IMG/VR virus record: IMGVR_UViG_3300030103_000972
Span: 1-33,503 of that record
DNA length: 33,503 bases
Source: a virus
Direction: 5' to 3' (one strand)
Part shown: positions 18,140 through 26,292 of the stretch, one piece after another
Position numbering within the stretch: the first letter of the stretch is position 1
Layout: each line of letters opens with the position of its first letter
Translations under genes and position numbers: made by a program
Notes under the pieces: generated by a model
What the model saw: only the letters and a program-made list of their open reading frames with translations
What the model was told of the DNA's origin: nothing
The model's database searches: none

Positions 18140-18261
18140 TATTTCTTTTTCTTCTTTTTCATTTTTCGGAGCTTTGCAAAATCAGCACCGTCAATCTTAT
18201 TTCGATTACCACCCATAGCAGCAATCTTTTTTTGTTTCATAGACATTTTTTTACCTGGCAT
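18139..18261 (-). CDS. Basic microprotein (40 aa)
   Basis: A 40-residue ORF: MPGKKMSMKQKKIAAMGG then KIDGADFAKLRKM and a terminal Lys run. The MPGKKM..MKQKKIAAMGG pattern resembles tiny conserved proteins between tail genes of marine podoviruses, and its start resembles the basic protein at 32967-33074 (MPGKMM). Its ATG overlaps the stop of tail tubular protein A and its stop overlaps the next start. Function unknown. Confidence 0.6.
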   Translation of the reverse strand: MPGKKMSMKQKKIAAMGGNRNKIDGADFAKLRKMKKKKKK

Positions 18262-18839
18262 TATAACCTCGCATTTATAAAGTCATCAGCCTGGATACGA
18301 GTTTCATCATCAACAGTTCCTTCAGTTGCATCTGCAAATCGTGCATCTTTAAGTTTCTGTTGATATAAACCAAACATTCGATCCATTAAAGTTGATGATT
18401 GTGTTATTGGATAGGCCAGCTCTGCTGCAAGCCTAGCTGACAGTGTTTCTATTAATGAAGCATCATACTGCGTTGTGTCAGTAATAGACGCTACATATAA
18501 AATTTTCATTGTACTTTCGTCAGTAAGAAGTTTTCTACCTTCAATTCTAAATCTTTCATTATTAGAAAAGTTAGAGTTTTCTGACCGTAAGACTCGTAAA
18601 CAATCAGCTGGAAGTGTAAATGCACTAGCAAACTCAAACGCTGGAGCGTCAGTATCTTTTGCTAGCTCTACTCGTTTTTGTAAGCAGTTCCAGGGATGCT
18701 CACGAAAAACGGCATCTCTCACCAATTCATATCTTTGATTACACAAGCGTGCATTTTTCGATGTTTCAGTGAGGCTGATAATCGTATTACCGCCTAACAT
18801 ATTTAGTGCTGAATTACATATATCAACTACAGATGCCAT
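18261..18839 (-). CDS. Tail tubular protein A (T7 gp11-like)
   Basis: A 192-residue protein, close to the usual family length. The N-terminal signature is clear: DICNSALNMLGGNTIISL (about 6-23), RYELVRDAVFREHPWNCLQKRVEL (about 37-60), then FASAFTLPADCLRVLR and ETLSARLAAELAYPIT. It forms the adaptor ring between portal and tail nozzle in podoviruses. It sits directly upstream of the nozzle-like gene, separated by two microprotein genes. Confidence 0.85.
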   Translation of the reverse strand: MASVVDICNSALNMLGGNTIISLTETSKNARLCNQRYELVRDAVFREHPWNCLQKRVELAKDTDAPAFEFASAFTLPADCLRVLRSENSNFSNNERFRIEGRKLLTDESTMKILYVASITDTTQYDASLIETLSARLAAELAYPITQSSTLMDRMFGLYQQKLKDARFADATEGTVDDETRIQADDFINARL

Positions 18840-18853
18840 TTTTTCTCCTTAGT

Positions 18854-19300
18854 TTATTGTGTGTATAGAACTACACAGTTTATTGTACCAGAGGCAGTTG
18901 CACCGCCAGTGGTCAAAATTACATCAGTAGAAGCAGATGTTCTGTGACCAACACCAGTCATAGCTGCTATAGCAGCTCCAGTGGATGAACCACCTAACAT
19001 TGACTGAGTTTGACCAGCTACATTCCATGTGCTAGTTGCAGCAAAGAATAAATCGTCATCGTCTGCTGTTCCAGCTTTCAATGTTACAGATGAACCAAGT
19101 GCATCGCACTTTACGATTACATCGTGTATCACTGCATTTGCTGGTATTCTTGCAATGGATATATCAGAACCAGATGCTAGAGAAGATGCTTCAAATGTTC
19201 CGTGGAACACTTTTAGATTTCCTCCAGCTAACTCGCTGTCTACTTTTACGACTGGAGTTGAATCCATGTTTGTTAGTTCTACGCCTTTAACAGATGCCAT
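18854..19300 (-). CDS. Putative capsid-associated/decoration protein
   Basis: A 148-residue protein rich in Ala, Thr, Ser, Gly and Val with beta-strand pattern, no charged enzyme motif and no signal peptide. It contains FHGTFEASSLASGSDISIARIPANAVI (about 32-58), typical of small head proteins located directly downstream of the major capsid gene (11-nt gap). Head decoration or capsid-tail joining is inferred from position and composition only. Confidence 0.6.
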   Translation of the reverse strand: MASVKGVELTNMDSTPVVKVDSELAGGNLKVFHGTFEASSLASGSDISIARIPANAVIHDVIVKCDALGSSVTLKAGTADDDDLFFAATSTWNVAGQTQSMLGGSSTGAAIAAMTGVGHRTSASTDVILTTGGATASGTINCVVLYTQ

Positions 19301-19311
19301 GATTTACCTCC

Positions 19312-20175
19312 TTACGCCTCGTGTGCCTGAATAGAAACAACTTTTTCTTCTTCCATTCTTGTGGCTCCGATTGACATGCAGTAATAGATTTGAGTTGCAT
19401 AACCGACATCGGCACGCTCATCAATTCTTGACATGACATCTTTACCCAATGCTAGCTTTAAGCCGTCTTGTGCATAAGCAAAGCAAAGTCTTTTAGAAGA
19501 AGCAATACTTAGTCTGTTAGATACGATGAATTGGAAACCCATAAATGTGTTTACTTCACCAGTAACTAAAGCTCTGACTGTATTAAAGTCAGCACTTGTG
19601 ACTGAAGTTGTGCCTAAAAGGTCATCTATTTGTCGTGGTGACACGACTATGTATCTAGGAATTGACGCATCAACAGAATTAAGATCCATAATTCTTTTTG
19701 CGTTTCTTAACTTTGCGATAGTCAATCCGTCTGTTCCGCTCTCTGTGATAGCTTGGGTGCCAGGAAGTGCTGTAGATGTACCTCCACTAACTCCTGTAAA
19801 AGATGTACCAGTTGCGGCAGAAATAATGACATCATCCATAGCTCTTCCCATTGCAAAAGCTGCTGCTTGTGCATAAGAAGATGTAGGATCAATCAATGTT
19901 CTGACTTTATCCTGGTCATCAATAAGATCAGCGAACTCATAATCCGCCAGAGATACTCTACGCCTTGCGTGAGGAGTATCTAGCTGGGGGGTAGGAGCGT
20001 GCCTACTTGATCTTACTTGTGCTGTTACACTACCAATCTGTTCAAAGAAAGCGTTCTTGCCTTGTACAGTTTCACTGTCGACTTTATCTCTAAGGAGTGA
20101 TCCTTTTTGTTGAGATAACATCTGTACGTTATTGCTGTACTGTTCCACAAAAGCTGTGGTGATTTGTGAAGACAT
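19312..20175 (-). CDS. Major capsid protein
   Basis: A 287-residue protein following the scaffold gene. Features common to phage capsid proteins of this type: N-terminal FVEQYSNNVQMLSQQKGSLLRDKV (about 9-32), RRRVSLADYEFADLIDDQDKVRTLIDPTSSYAQAAAFAMGRAMDDVII (about 71-118), IPRYIVVSPRQIDDLL (about 172-187), and FIVSNRL with a late CFAYAQDGLKLALGKDV. It should adopt the HK97 fold and build the icosahedral shell. A GAGAGGA Shine-Dalgarno lies about 9 nt before the start, in a 74-136 nt region free of other genes, as suits a highly expressed gene. Confidence 0.85.
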   Translation of the reverse strand: MSSQITTAFVEQYSNNVQMLSQQKGSLLRDKVDSETVQGKNAFFEQIGSVTAQVRSSRHAPTPQLDTPHARRRVSLADYEFADLIDDQDKVRTLIDPTSSYAQAAAFAMGRAMDDVIISAATGTSFTGVSGGTSTALPGTQAITESGTDGLTIAKLRNAKRIMDLNSVDASIPRYIVVSPRQIDDLLGTTSVTSADFNTVRALVTGEVNTFMGFQFIVSNRLSIASSKRLCFAYAQDGLKLALGKDVMSRIDERADVGYATQIYYCMSIGATRMEEEKVVSIQAHEA

Positions 20176-20249
20176 GTTGTCTTTTCCTCTCTTTTTAGAT
20201 GTTGTTAATTAAACAGAGTAGCTACCGTTAATACGACTTCTCTTGGATT

Positions 20250-20459
20250 TTAAGACTTTTGGTCTGCTTTCTTTCCAGCTGTCTTCGAGGAACTCTTTGA
20301 GTCTACCCTCGTAATCCAGGCAAATAATTCATCTGCCGTAGAATTCCATTCTTTCTTTTGATACTCGGTACCAGTTTCAAAAACCATCCTGGCACATTCC
20401 ATTCTAATTTCTATAACTGTGGGATCAGGATTACAGTTACAATCTTTTTTAGTTGCCAT
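20250..20459 (-). CDS. Small conserved phage protein between scaffold and capsid
   Basis: A 69-residue protein starting MATKKDCNCNPDPTVIEIRMECARMV, with a CxC pair near the N-terminus, a helical middle and a basic Lys/Ser tail. Start taken at 20459 (MATKKD); an ATG two codons earlier is in frame. Similar short proteins (cysteines, then DPTVxExRxxCA) are found in this place in podoviruses without known function. It overlaps the end of the scaffold gene by 11 nt. Confidence 0.6.
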   Translation of the reverse strand: MATKKDCNCNPDPTVIEIRMECARMVFETGTEYQKKEWNSTADELFAWITRVDSKSSSKTAGKKADQKS

Positions 20460-21249
20460 GTGCAATCTCTCTTAACTGCATGACATCTTCAACTGCTTTG
20501 GCATGGTTAGGATGAGATTTATTCCAATACGGAGATCCATCAGCCATCATACTTTCCATTTTTGATCTGGCCTCATCTGGAGTCATCACATTATTCTGAG
20601 GATTATTTATCGGTCTATCTTCACTAATCATATCAGATATTTTCATCATAGCTTTGATAAACATGGGATTGTCACCCATGCGAGTACCATCAGAAAATCT
20701 TGTCTTATCGAGTTCATCTTTAGAAAAAACATTTTGAGCGACACGCAATGCAGATTTTATTTTTGTATCATAAGCTCTACCGTATTCTTTTCGTAGTGTA
20801 GCCTCTGTTTCTGCTTGTGCTTGTTGCATGTCAACTTGTGCTGCTTCAGTAGCCACGGTTTGTTTTTCATTATAAAAATTAACAAGTTTTTCTACTTGTT
20901 GATTATTTAATCCTAACTCGTGAGCTAGTGGTTTGAAGTCAGCAATAATTTCTGTTGCTTCACCTTCAACTTTATAGTCATCAGGTGTTGCTGGTCTGCC
21001 TAACTTGCTATACACAGCATCCCAATCTTCTTTTGATGCGTGTTCTGTAGGCACTGGTATCTTGTCAGCACCGACCATTTTTTGTGCATGTATAAAACTT
21101 TTTGCAAGTCCTGATACATCTTGAATAGATTTTAAAGATGGATCATCTCTTAAATCATCAGGTAAACTATCTCTCCAGTTTACTTCTTGTTGGGTAGGCT
21201 CAGACGGATTATCTGTTTGTTGATCCGCTACCTGGTTTTCTTCTACCAT
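20449..21249 (-). CDS. Capsid scaffolding protein
   Basis: A 266-residue acidic, helical protein located between portal and capsid genes. Landmarks: NWRDSLPDDLRDDPSLKSIQDVSGLAKSFIHAQKMVG (about 24-60, a known start of this family), PVPTEHASKEDWDAVYSKLGRPATPDDYKVE (about 65-95), and a coiled-coil region around 120-155. It directs procapsid assembly and is normally lost before DNA packaging. Its start overlaps the upstream small gene by 41 nt. Confidence 0.85.
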   Translation of the reverse strand: MVEENQVADQQTDNPSEPTQQEVNWRDSLPDDLRDDPSLKSIQDVSGLAKSFIHAQKMVGADKIPVPTEHASKEDWDAVYSKLGRPATPDDYKVEGEATEIIADFKPLAHELGLNNQQVEKLVNFYNEKQTVATEAAQVDMQQAQAETEATLRKEYGRAYDTKIKSALRVAQNVFSKDELDKTRFSDGTRMGDNPMFIKAMMKISDMISEDRPINNPQNNVMTPDEARSKMESMMADGSPYWNKSHPNHAKAVEDVMQLREIAHGN

Positions 21250-21448
21250 TCTTTTCTCCTTTTAGCATATTCTTGATAAATAAAACCACACTTCGCTGAC
21301 CTTCTAAAAATGCCAGGTTGTTTGAGTCATTATCCATCGTTGTGTTGTGTATGTGAAAACGAAGCTCTAAATCTTCGAGCAACTCTTCACCAGTACCCTG
21401 GGTAAAAACTTGTTGATACTTTTCTCGTAGCTTTTTTATTTCATCCAT
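21209..21448 (-). CDS. Bbp19-like small phage protein
   Basis: A 79-residue protein with the pattern LEDLELRFHIHNTTMDNDSNNLAFLEGQRSVVLFIKNML (about 25-63), resembling the Bbp19-like family found next to portal genes of podoviruses. The role is unknown; it may be a minor head protein. It starts directly after the portal stop and overlaps the scaffold start by 41 nt. Confidence 0.65.
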   Translation of the reverse strand: MDEIKKLREKYQQVFTQGTGEELLEDLELRFHIHNTTMDNDSNNLAFLEGQRSVVLFIKNMLKGEKNGRRKPGSGSTNR

Positions 21449-23026
21449 TTATTTCAAAGCCTTGACCATTGGTGCTGTTTTGTTTGCAACTTCTGCTTCT
21501 TGCATTTGTTGCATTGCTTCAGCTTGAGCTTGTTGTGCAGCTGCTCTTTGTTGACGGATGATAGCCACCTCCTGGTCACTCTTTAAAATTTTTGCTGGCA
21601 CACCCAAAACATCTGTAATGTGTTTCACAAATTTATCTGGATCAATGTAATCAAACACTGGTGCTAGCTGTGATAGAGGAGATAGTATTTCCAAAGCACG
21701 AACCGCAGCTGTGATATCACCACCTCGTTGTGACCGTGCAAGCGGAGAGGTGTACTCAATATCAATGTCTTTGCCTTGTAAACTTTCTGGTGGAATAGGG
21801 AACATATTCATACGCAGCATAATATTGAAGCATCTGTTGATAAGAGGCTGCAACATTTCACTTTGTAATCTTCCTAACACTGGAGCTAACATTCTCATTT
21901 TCTCTTCGTTACGCTGCAAAACTTCTGTTGCAGTCATGTTAACTCTTTGTGCTAATAGTAATTGATCTACATAAAATGCTTTTCTAATAGCATCTCTTCG
22001 TTGATCTTCATACTGAACTCCCAATCCAATATTAGGATTTGTATTTAATGGTTCAATACGATCCCTAGAACCTGAACGATAAAAATTAAGACCACCAGGT
22101 ACAGTTCGTATTGGTAGCATGAAACCATCATCAGGTACTAGTAAAGGAGGATCTATAGTTTTCTGTGCTGCTTTGATAATGGTTTCTGACATCTTGTTAA
22201 TCATTTTGATGTCTGCTAGTGCTACCATGGCTGGTGATCTTCCATAGGTTTCTACAGAAGATTTTAAAAATCTTGGAACCACATAAGGAAACTCATCATA
22301 TCCACCTTCACCTAACAGCTCTGTTGTTTCAGGATCACAATAAATTGATGCAAAAGGTTTGTTGATGCTATCAATTTTTGTTGGATCAAAGTCTTCCCTG
22401 GGTAGTACGATGTGGAGTAACTCAATTTCATCGTATGGATTTTTTTCATTAAGTTTATTTATTTTTGAGGAGATATCTCCAAACATATTAAATGCAGCTC
22501 TCGCAGACATTTTAAATTTTCGATAAACGGTATCGACTCTTCCAAATTCATTTTCCTGAATATAGATTTCTGAAATATGCCTGGTTGAAAAACGCAAACC
22601 CATTTCTTCGTCTTTCTCAATCATCATGCTGCCAGTACCAAATGTGATTAGATCAGCATATAACTCGTGAACTTCTTGCTGGAAGTTAGATCTATTTAAT
22701 ACAATATACATTTGATTAGTTGCTTCTTCTAACCACTCCATTGCTGCATCGTCTGTATTAAACGGAGTTTCTTTGTATCTCATCATAAACCAGGGTGAAG
22801 CTGCGTTGGTTAACATACCGTGTAGTGATGATGCTAATAACTCTGCTGCATTGATTGCAGTTGAGTCAAAAATTTTTTCAGTTCTTTTATCACCCCTGGA
22901 ACGCTTCGTTGTTACATCAGCTCTTCTAGGTAACACATAATCAGCAATTTCTTGCCAGTGACTTTCCCAGGTACCTCTCGTATTTTTTAATTGTGAAAAT
23001 CTTCTAATTATTTCTTTTATATCCAT
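21449..23026 (-). CDS. Portal protein, T7 gp8-type head-tail connector
   Basis: A 525-residue protein, the usual size for this family. Landmarks: N-terminal WESHWQEIADYVLPRR (about 20-35), DSTAINAAELLASSLHGMLTNAASPWFMM (about 54-82), GSMMIEKDE, SPAMVALADIKMINKMSETIIKAAQKTIDPPLLVPDDG (about 268-305), and MTATEVLQRNEEKMRMLAPVLGRLQSEML. It forms the 12-subunit ring at one capsid vertex through which DNA enters and leaves and to which the tail attaches. The C-terminal 40 residues are Gln/Ala-rich coiled coil. Confidence 0.9.
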   Translation of the reverse strand: MDIKEIIRRFSQLKNTRGTWESHWQEIADYVLPRRADVTTKRSRGDKRTEKIFDSTAINAAELLASSLHGMLTNAASPWFMMRYKETPFNTDDAAMEWLEEATNQMYIVLNRSNFQQEVHELYADLITFGTGSMMIEKDEEMGLRFSTRHISEIYIQENEFGRVDTVYRKFKMSARAAFNMFGDISSKINKLNEKNPYDEIELLHIVLPREDFDPTKIDSINKPFASIYCDPETTELLGEGGYDEFPYVVPRFLKSSVETYGRSPAMVALADIKMINKMSETIIKAAQKTIDPPLLVPDDGFMLPIRTVPGGLNFYRSGSRDRIEPLNTNPNIGLGVQYEDQRRDAIRKAFYVDQLLLAQRVNMTATEVLQRNEEKMRMLAPVLGRLQSEMLQPLINRCFNIMLRMNMFPIPPESLQGKDIDIEYTSPLARSQRGGDITAAVRALEILSPLSQLAPVFDYIDPDKFVKHITDVLGVPAKILKSDQEVAIIRQQRAAAQQAQAEAMQQMQEAEVANKTAPMVKALK

Positions 23027-23632
23027 TTAATCACCTAACTTCGGATTTTTGCCACCTAATTGAAATCTATTAAAATCTGCAAAGTTTGAAACGCCTTCAT
23101 TATAGATCTGACTAATTGTTGGTGGTTTTTTATCTCTTTTCTTACCAGTCAAAATAGAAGATGTTATGGCACCAGCGATACCGCCTTTTTCCATAATTGA
23201 CGGTATAATTCCTTTTGACTCTTTTGGTTCTGGCATAAATTTAGCGAAGTTTGTTGGAGTTTTATCTCCTGGTCTGTTTGTTAATTTTTGATTTCTAATA
23301 GCAGAGTCATCAGCTTTACCACCAAATAAAGCTCTACCAGCATCTTGTATAAGTTCACCGCCTGTTGGTGCTGATGAAATAATTCTTCCAGTGTAATCTG
23401 CTGCTGTAGCTCCAGTTCTAAAAACTGGCTTACCATCTTTTTGTGTAAGGTTTCCTACTTTGGGCGAACCCTCTACAAACTGAATACCACGACCACGGTT
23501 AGCAGCTTCTTGTAATTCTTTTTCTCTCTTCTTTGAGATCTCTCCACCAGTCATAATATTTTCCATTAACTGTGAAGACACAGCTGCTCTGTTAGCATCT
23601 CTTTTTTGTTTTGATGCTGTTTGATCTCCCAT
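23027..23632 (-). CDS. Conserved hypothetical protein upstream of portal
   Basis: A 201-residue basic, Gly/Lys/Asn-rich protein with no motif I recognise. N-terminal residues 1-50 are helical and charged; a hydrophobic Gly-rich patch lies near 150-165 (GGIAGAITSSILTG). It starts by a TAATG overlap with the preceding small gene and ends one base before the portal start, so it belongs to the head block. Function unknown. Confidence 0.55.
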   Translation of the reverse strand: MGDQTASKQKRDANRAAVSSQLMENIMTGGEISKKREKELQEAANRGRGIQFVEGSPKVGNLTQKDGKPVFRTGATAADYTGRIISSAPTGGELIQDAGRALFGGKADDSAIRNQKLTNRPGDKTPTNFAKFMPEPKESKGIIPSIMEKGGIAGAITSSILTGKKRDKKPPTISQIYNEGVSNFADFNRFQLGGKNPKLGD

Positions 23633-23886
23633 TAGTAACTACCGCCCAATAGGGTTGGTTGAGCTAGCTCTGGTGAACCAGATACACCAGTGACAGAAGT
23701 AAGAATAGTTCCACCTTTTCCAATACCCTTTTTCTTTTTAGATTTTTTACCTTCATCCATTGGCTGTGTTGTATCTCCTACAAGTGTTTCCGTTATAGCA
23801 TCTACCTTTTTTTCCATAGGTATCTTTTCTTGAACAAGTTGTGACATTGGGTTTGGTTCTTTTCTATTTCCTCTCATAAATCCCAT
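23632..23886 (-). CDS. Small head-block protein with TILTS...PTLLGG tail (copy 2)
   Basis: An 84-residue protein: N-terminal MGFMRGNRKEPNP, acidic middle, a Lys run (KKSKKKKG), then GGTILTSVTGVSGSPELAQPTLLGGSY. The C-terminal TILTS-x-GxxxxxEL-x-PTLLGG motif is shared with the next gene upstream (23888-24109), and a shorter PTLLGG with the gp14-like protein. Small proteins with this ending are common between terminase and portal genes of podoviruses. Its Shine-Dalgarno is the GGAGGA that encodes the final Gly-Gly of the upstream protein. Confidence 0.65.
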   Translation of the reverse strand: MGFMRGNRKEPNPMSQLVQEKIPMEKKVDAITETLVGDTTQPMDEGKKSKKKKGIGKGGTILTSVTGVSGSPELAQPTLLGGSY

Positions 23887-23887
23887 T

Positions 23888-24109
23888 TTATCCTCCTAAC
23901 AATGTTGGTTTATTTAATTCTGCTTGTGACGTATCTCCTAACATAGAAGTCAAGATTGTGGCTTTACGACCTTTTTTATTTTTTAATCTTTTTCTTTCTT
24001 CTTCAGCTGCATCTAAATTAGCCTGGTCATCTGCTTCAGGTGCCTCTGGTAATGGCTCTGGATCAGGTGGTGGCGGTGGCATTACAACTTTTGGTTTTAA
24101 AAATCCCAT
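23888..24109 (-). CDS. Small head-block protein with TILTS...PTLLGG tail (copy 1)
   Basis: A 73-residue protein: MGFLKPKVVMPPPPPDPEPLPEAPEA (proline-rich start), an acidic and charged helix, a basic patch (RLKNKKGRK), and the end ATILTSMLGDTSQAELNKPTLLGG. It lies directly after TerL. The family is common in phages near the portal, with unknown role; a minor head or portal-associated protein is plausible. The last codons (TTG TTA GGA GGA) also provide the ribosome binding site for the downstream gene. Confidence 0.65.
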   Translation of the reverse strand: MGFLKPKVVMPPPPPDPEPLPEAPEADDQANLDAAEEERKRLKNKKGRKATILTSMLGDTSQAELNKPTLLGG

Positions 24110-24110
24110 T

Positions 24111-25400
24111 TTAACTTACTCCAAATACTTGATATTCGTTTTGTGCCATTTGTTGTGGCGGTTTTTTACCAGCAGAATTTTCTGTTAAAGAAACTGCTGC
24201 TACTCTGACGGCATCACAAAAGTGTGAACTCCAGTCATGTTGTGGCTTCGAAAAAAATTTATTATTCACAGACCACTTCCGATGATAATGACGAAGTGCA
24301 TCAATCAATGTTTCACACTTCTCCTGGTCAAAGTAACTCCTGGCTAACATCATTGAAGTAATGTGTATTCCTTCTTCGACTGCGAGCTTCGGTGCTACCT
24401 GAAATCGTATACCTAGTTGGTAGGCTACTTCTCTTCTGGATAAACCATTAGAGAAATCTCTAACTTCAATATCATGTGGTGCAAAATGCCTACCGTAGAC
24501 GTAATCTCTATTTTTTATTTCTTTAGCAAACCAGGGTAAACCCTCTCCAGATTTAGCCAGGCTATCTATAAAATATATCTGTCTTCCTATTTCTTGAAAA
24601 AAAACAACGATACCTTCATCAGCAATACCTAGATCCCAGGCCGTGTGTACTGGGTATCCGACATCATAACTAATTTTTGTAATTCTATTTTCAGCATCTA
24701 ACTTATCAATAATCTTTCCATAAATAGATCCATTGATAGCAGCAGAGAAGTCACATTCTAATTCTTGACGGTACTCTTCATCCGTCATGTTCTGCTTGAG
24801 CTGCTCTAGTTCAAACTTATCAATTAAATTCGTTTCACTTGCTTTATAAATTTTACAAAACCAGGAAGCATCAGACTTTGCTTTTTTATATAATTCATAC
24901 AAATAGTTTCTGGTCGATCTTGGAGTACCAATCATCAAACATTTCCCTTTGCGGTCTGCTAGTGCTGGCAATATAACGGTAGGAAAAACTTCTTCTGATA
25001 TTAACTGAACTTCATCCATCACAACAAAGTCATAATAGTTTCCACGCAGTGCATCAGGGTTAGCATCAACTCCATAAAGAGTTAACCTGGCACCGTTTGG
25101 GAAATCGCATCGCAGTTCGGTTTCGTTATACTTAATGCCAGGTATCTCTTTGGTAAACTGTTTTACATAATCCCAGGCAATAGATTTAGTTTGTTTAAAC
25201 TGGGGTGAAATATAGGCCATTCTTACGTTTGGAAGCGTATGGGTAAAGGCAAACTTAATTAAATGATTAATCGCACACAAACTTTTTCCAAGACGTCTGT
25301 GAGCTATTATAACGGCATATCTGTACTGGTCTAAAACATCGTGTATCTCACGCTGTGGTAGACGAGGTGTGTAAGGTATCGTTATGCTTTGTTGTTTCAT
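24111..25400 (-). CDS. terL: Terminase large subunit
   Basis: A 429-residue packaging motor. The ATPase has Walker A AHRRLGKS (residues 33-40) and Walker B VVMDE (126-130), then the coupling motif MIGTPRSTRN. The C-terminal nuclease domain has acidic residues in TAWDLGIADEG, HDIEVRD and CDAVRVAA. It translocates DNA into the procapsid through the portal and cuts the concatemer. The start is taken at 25400 (MKQQSITIPYTPRLPQREI); the frame stays open to 25511 but the extension is low-complexity and overlaps a better ORF. It lies downstream of TerS and a small lipoprotein ORF. Confidence 0.92.
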   Translation of the reverse strand: MKQQSITIPYTPRLPQREIHDVLDQYRYAVIIAHRRLGKSLCAINHLIKFAFTHTLPNVRMAYISPQFKQTKSIAWDYVKQFTKEIPGIKYNETELRCDFPNGARLTLYGVDANPDALRGNYYDFVVMDEVQLISEEVFPTVILPALADRKGKCLMIGTPRSTRNYLYELYKKAKSDASWFCKIYKASETNLIDKFELEQLKQNMTDEEYRQELECDFSAAINGSIYGKIIDKLDAENRITKISYDVGYPVHTAWDLGIADEGIVVFFQEIGRQIYFIDSLAKSGEGLPWFAKEIKNRDYVYGRHFAPHDIEVRDFSNGLSRREVAYQLGIRFQVAPKLAVEEGIHITSMMLARSYFDQEKCETLIDALRHYHRKWSVNNKFFSKPQHDWSSHFCDAVRVAAVSLTENSAGKKPPQQMAQNEYQVFGVS

Positions 25401-25447
25401 TGGCTGGCCGTGTGGATGTTTAAGTTGGGATATATATATACTATACG

Positions 25448-25627
25448 CTAGCCAGAGGTTTTTGGGGGGTGGGGGGGTGCGTTGTCTACAAAAAACAAGC
25501 AATACCGCCACGACAAAAACTTTTTTTTACCAGGTAACGATAGTATGCGGTCTACACAACCGCTAAGAAATCCAGATAACAAAAGAAAAAAAAGAATTTG
25601 TGACATGGTATGTGACACAGCTGTCAT
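25448..25627 (-). CDS. Candidate small lipoprotein between TerS and TerL
   Basis: A 59-residue ORF that fills the gap between the terminase genes: it starts 6 nt after the TerS stop and ends 47 nt before the TerL start. The N-terminus has a hydrophobic stretch (MSQILFFLLLSGFLSGC) with an ideal lipobox LSGC at residues 21-24; the mature part is basic and ends in a proline-rich stretch (NAPPHPPKTSG) encoded by a G-run on the plus strand. A GAGG lies 4 nt before the ATG. Small proline-rich lipoproteins include outer-membrane spanins, but this gene is far from the lysis cluster. Coding status is a hypothesis. Confidence 0.45.
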   Translation of the reverse strand: MTAVSHTMSQILFFLLLSGFLSGCVDRILSLPGKKKFLSWRYCLFFVDNAPPHPPKTSG

Positions 25628-25633
25628 CGAACC

Positions 25634-26140
25634 TCATGTCGTGTGCGTGGAAATCTTTTTCTTCTGTGTTAATATTGGATCATTCTCCCATCCAATCTTA
25701 TACTGAACATCTCCCTTATGTTCGTTAATAACTTTATCATTGTAGTTTGGTATGAGCTTTGATGCTTCCCACCTAGCATGAGTTACCAGGTTGTTTACCA
25801 AAGTTACTTCTTGATGTGTGATGTTAGGTTTCGTTCTAAGTTCCAACATCATGTCAGTAGCAATGTCTAACTTAGTTTGTGAACCATTAGTTCTGGCTGT
25901 GCTTATCTTCAAGTTAAGCTCTTCATCTTTAGCCATCAACTTGTACAACGTACTCAGTGATGGAAAGCCTGGTTGACTACAGATCTTTGTCAGTGTCATA
26001 CCCATCATCAAGTTAACTAAAATATCTTCTTTGACAGTATCGTCTAAGTTCTTCATCGCTCCAGCTTTTGTACTGCCTGAGATTTTTGAGAGCTTTGACT
26101 TTACCTTCGATTGTTTTTTGTCCTGTACTAAGTCCACCAT
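25634..26140 (-). CDS. terS: Terminase small subunit (Sf6-type-like)
   Basis: A 168-residue protein with the usual small-terminase layout: an N-terminal HTH-like DNA-binding segment (VKEDILVNLMMGMTLTKICSQPGFPSLSTLYKLMAKDEELNLKISTAR, about 36-83), then a helical oligomerisation region with VTHARWEASKLIPNYNDKV (about 120-138), and a variable tail. It recognises the packaging site and loads TerL. Start 26140 makes a 128-nt overlap with the upstream gene; an in-frame ATG at 26056 (MKNLDDTV) would reduce this to 44 nt and may be the true start. Confidence 0.8.
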   Translation of the reverse strand: MVDLVQDKKQSKVKSKLSKISGSTKAGAMKNLDDTVKEDILVNLMMGMTLTKICSQPGFPSLSTLYKLMAKDEELNLKISTARTNGSQTKLDIATDMMLELRTKPNITHQEVTLVNNLVTHARWEASKLIPNYNDKVINEHKGDVQYKIGWENDPILTQKKKISTHTT

Positions 26141-26243
26141 GTAAATAACATCTTCCGTTAGCTAGTGCTTTTGCTTGACATGGTTTACCATCATACTTGC
26201 GTGCAGCTCCACAAGGTATCTTCCTTGATGGTCTTCCTACCAT
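26013..26243 (-). CDS. HGGxSTG-motif protein with Cys/His zinc-binding pattern
   Basis: A 76-residue protein: CGAARKYDGKPCQAKALANGRCYLHGG (about 11-37) gives a Cys-Cys-Cys-His set likely to bind zinc, followed by the HGGLSTG motif and a basic helix. HGGxSTG proteins are common near terminase genes of phages and in mobile elements, with unknown function; nucleic acid binding is plausible. It overlaps the annotated TerS start. Confidence 0.7.
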   Translation of the reverse strand: MVGRPSRKIPCGAARKYDGKPCQAKALANGRCYLHGGLSTGQKTIEGKVKALKNLRQYKSWSDEELRRYCQRRYFS

Positions 26244-26292
26244 GTTTTGATTGTTTTGAATTCAGAGCGAAGATATTCGATCTTAATTAAAT

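Noticed and set aside
20229-20238. TAATACGACT, identical to the first ten bases of the T7 promoter
   Set aside because: It points against the late genes, the initiation half does not match, and no T7-type RNA polymerase gene is in the window.
25464-25477. G6-T-G7 run as a G-quadruplex or cos/pac site
   Set aside because: Only two G-runs, so no intramolecular quadruplex, and the run is explained as proline codons of the 25448-25627 ORF; a packaging role cannot be excluded.
25401-25511. N-terminal extension of TerL
   Set aside because: Low-complexity proline/tryptophan-containing sequence, no ATG, weak fit to the family, and it overlaps the better-supported lipoprotein ORF.
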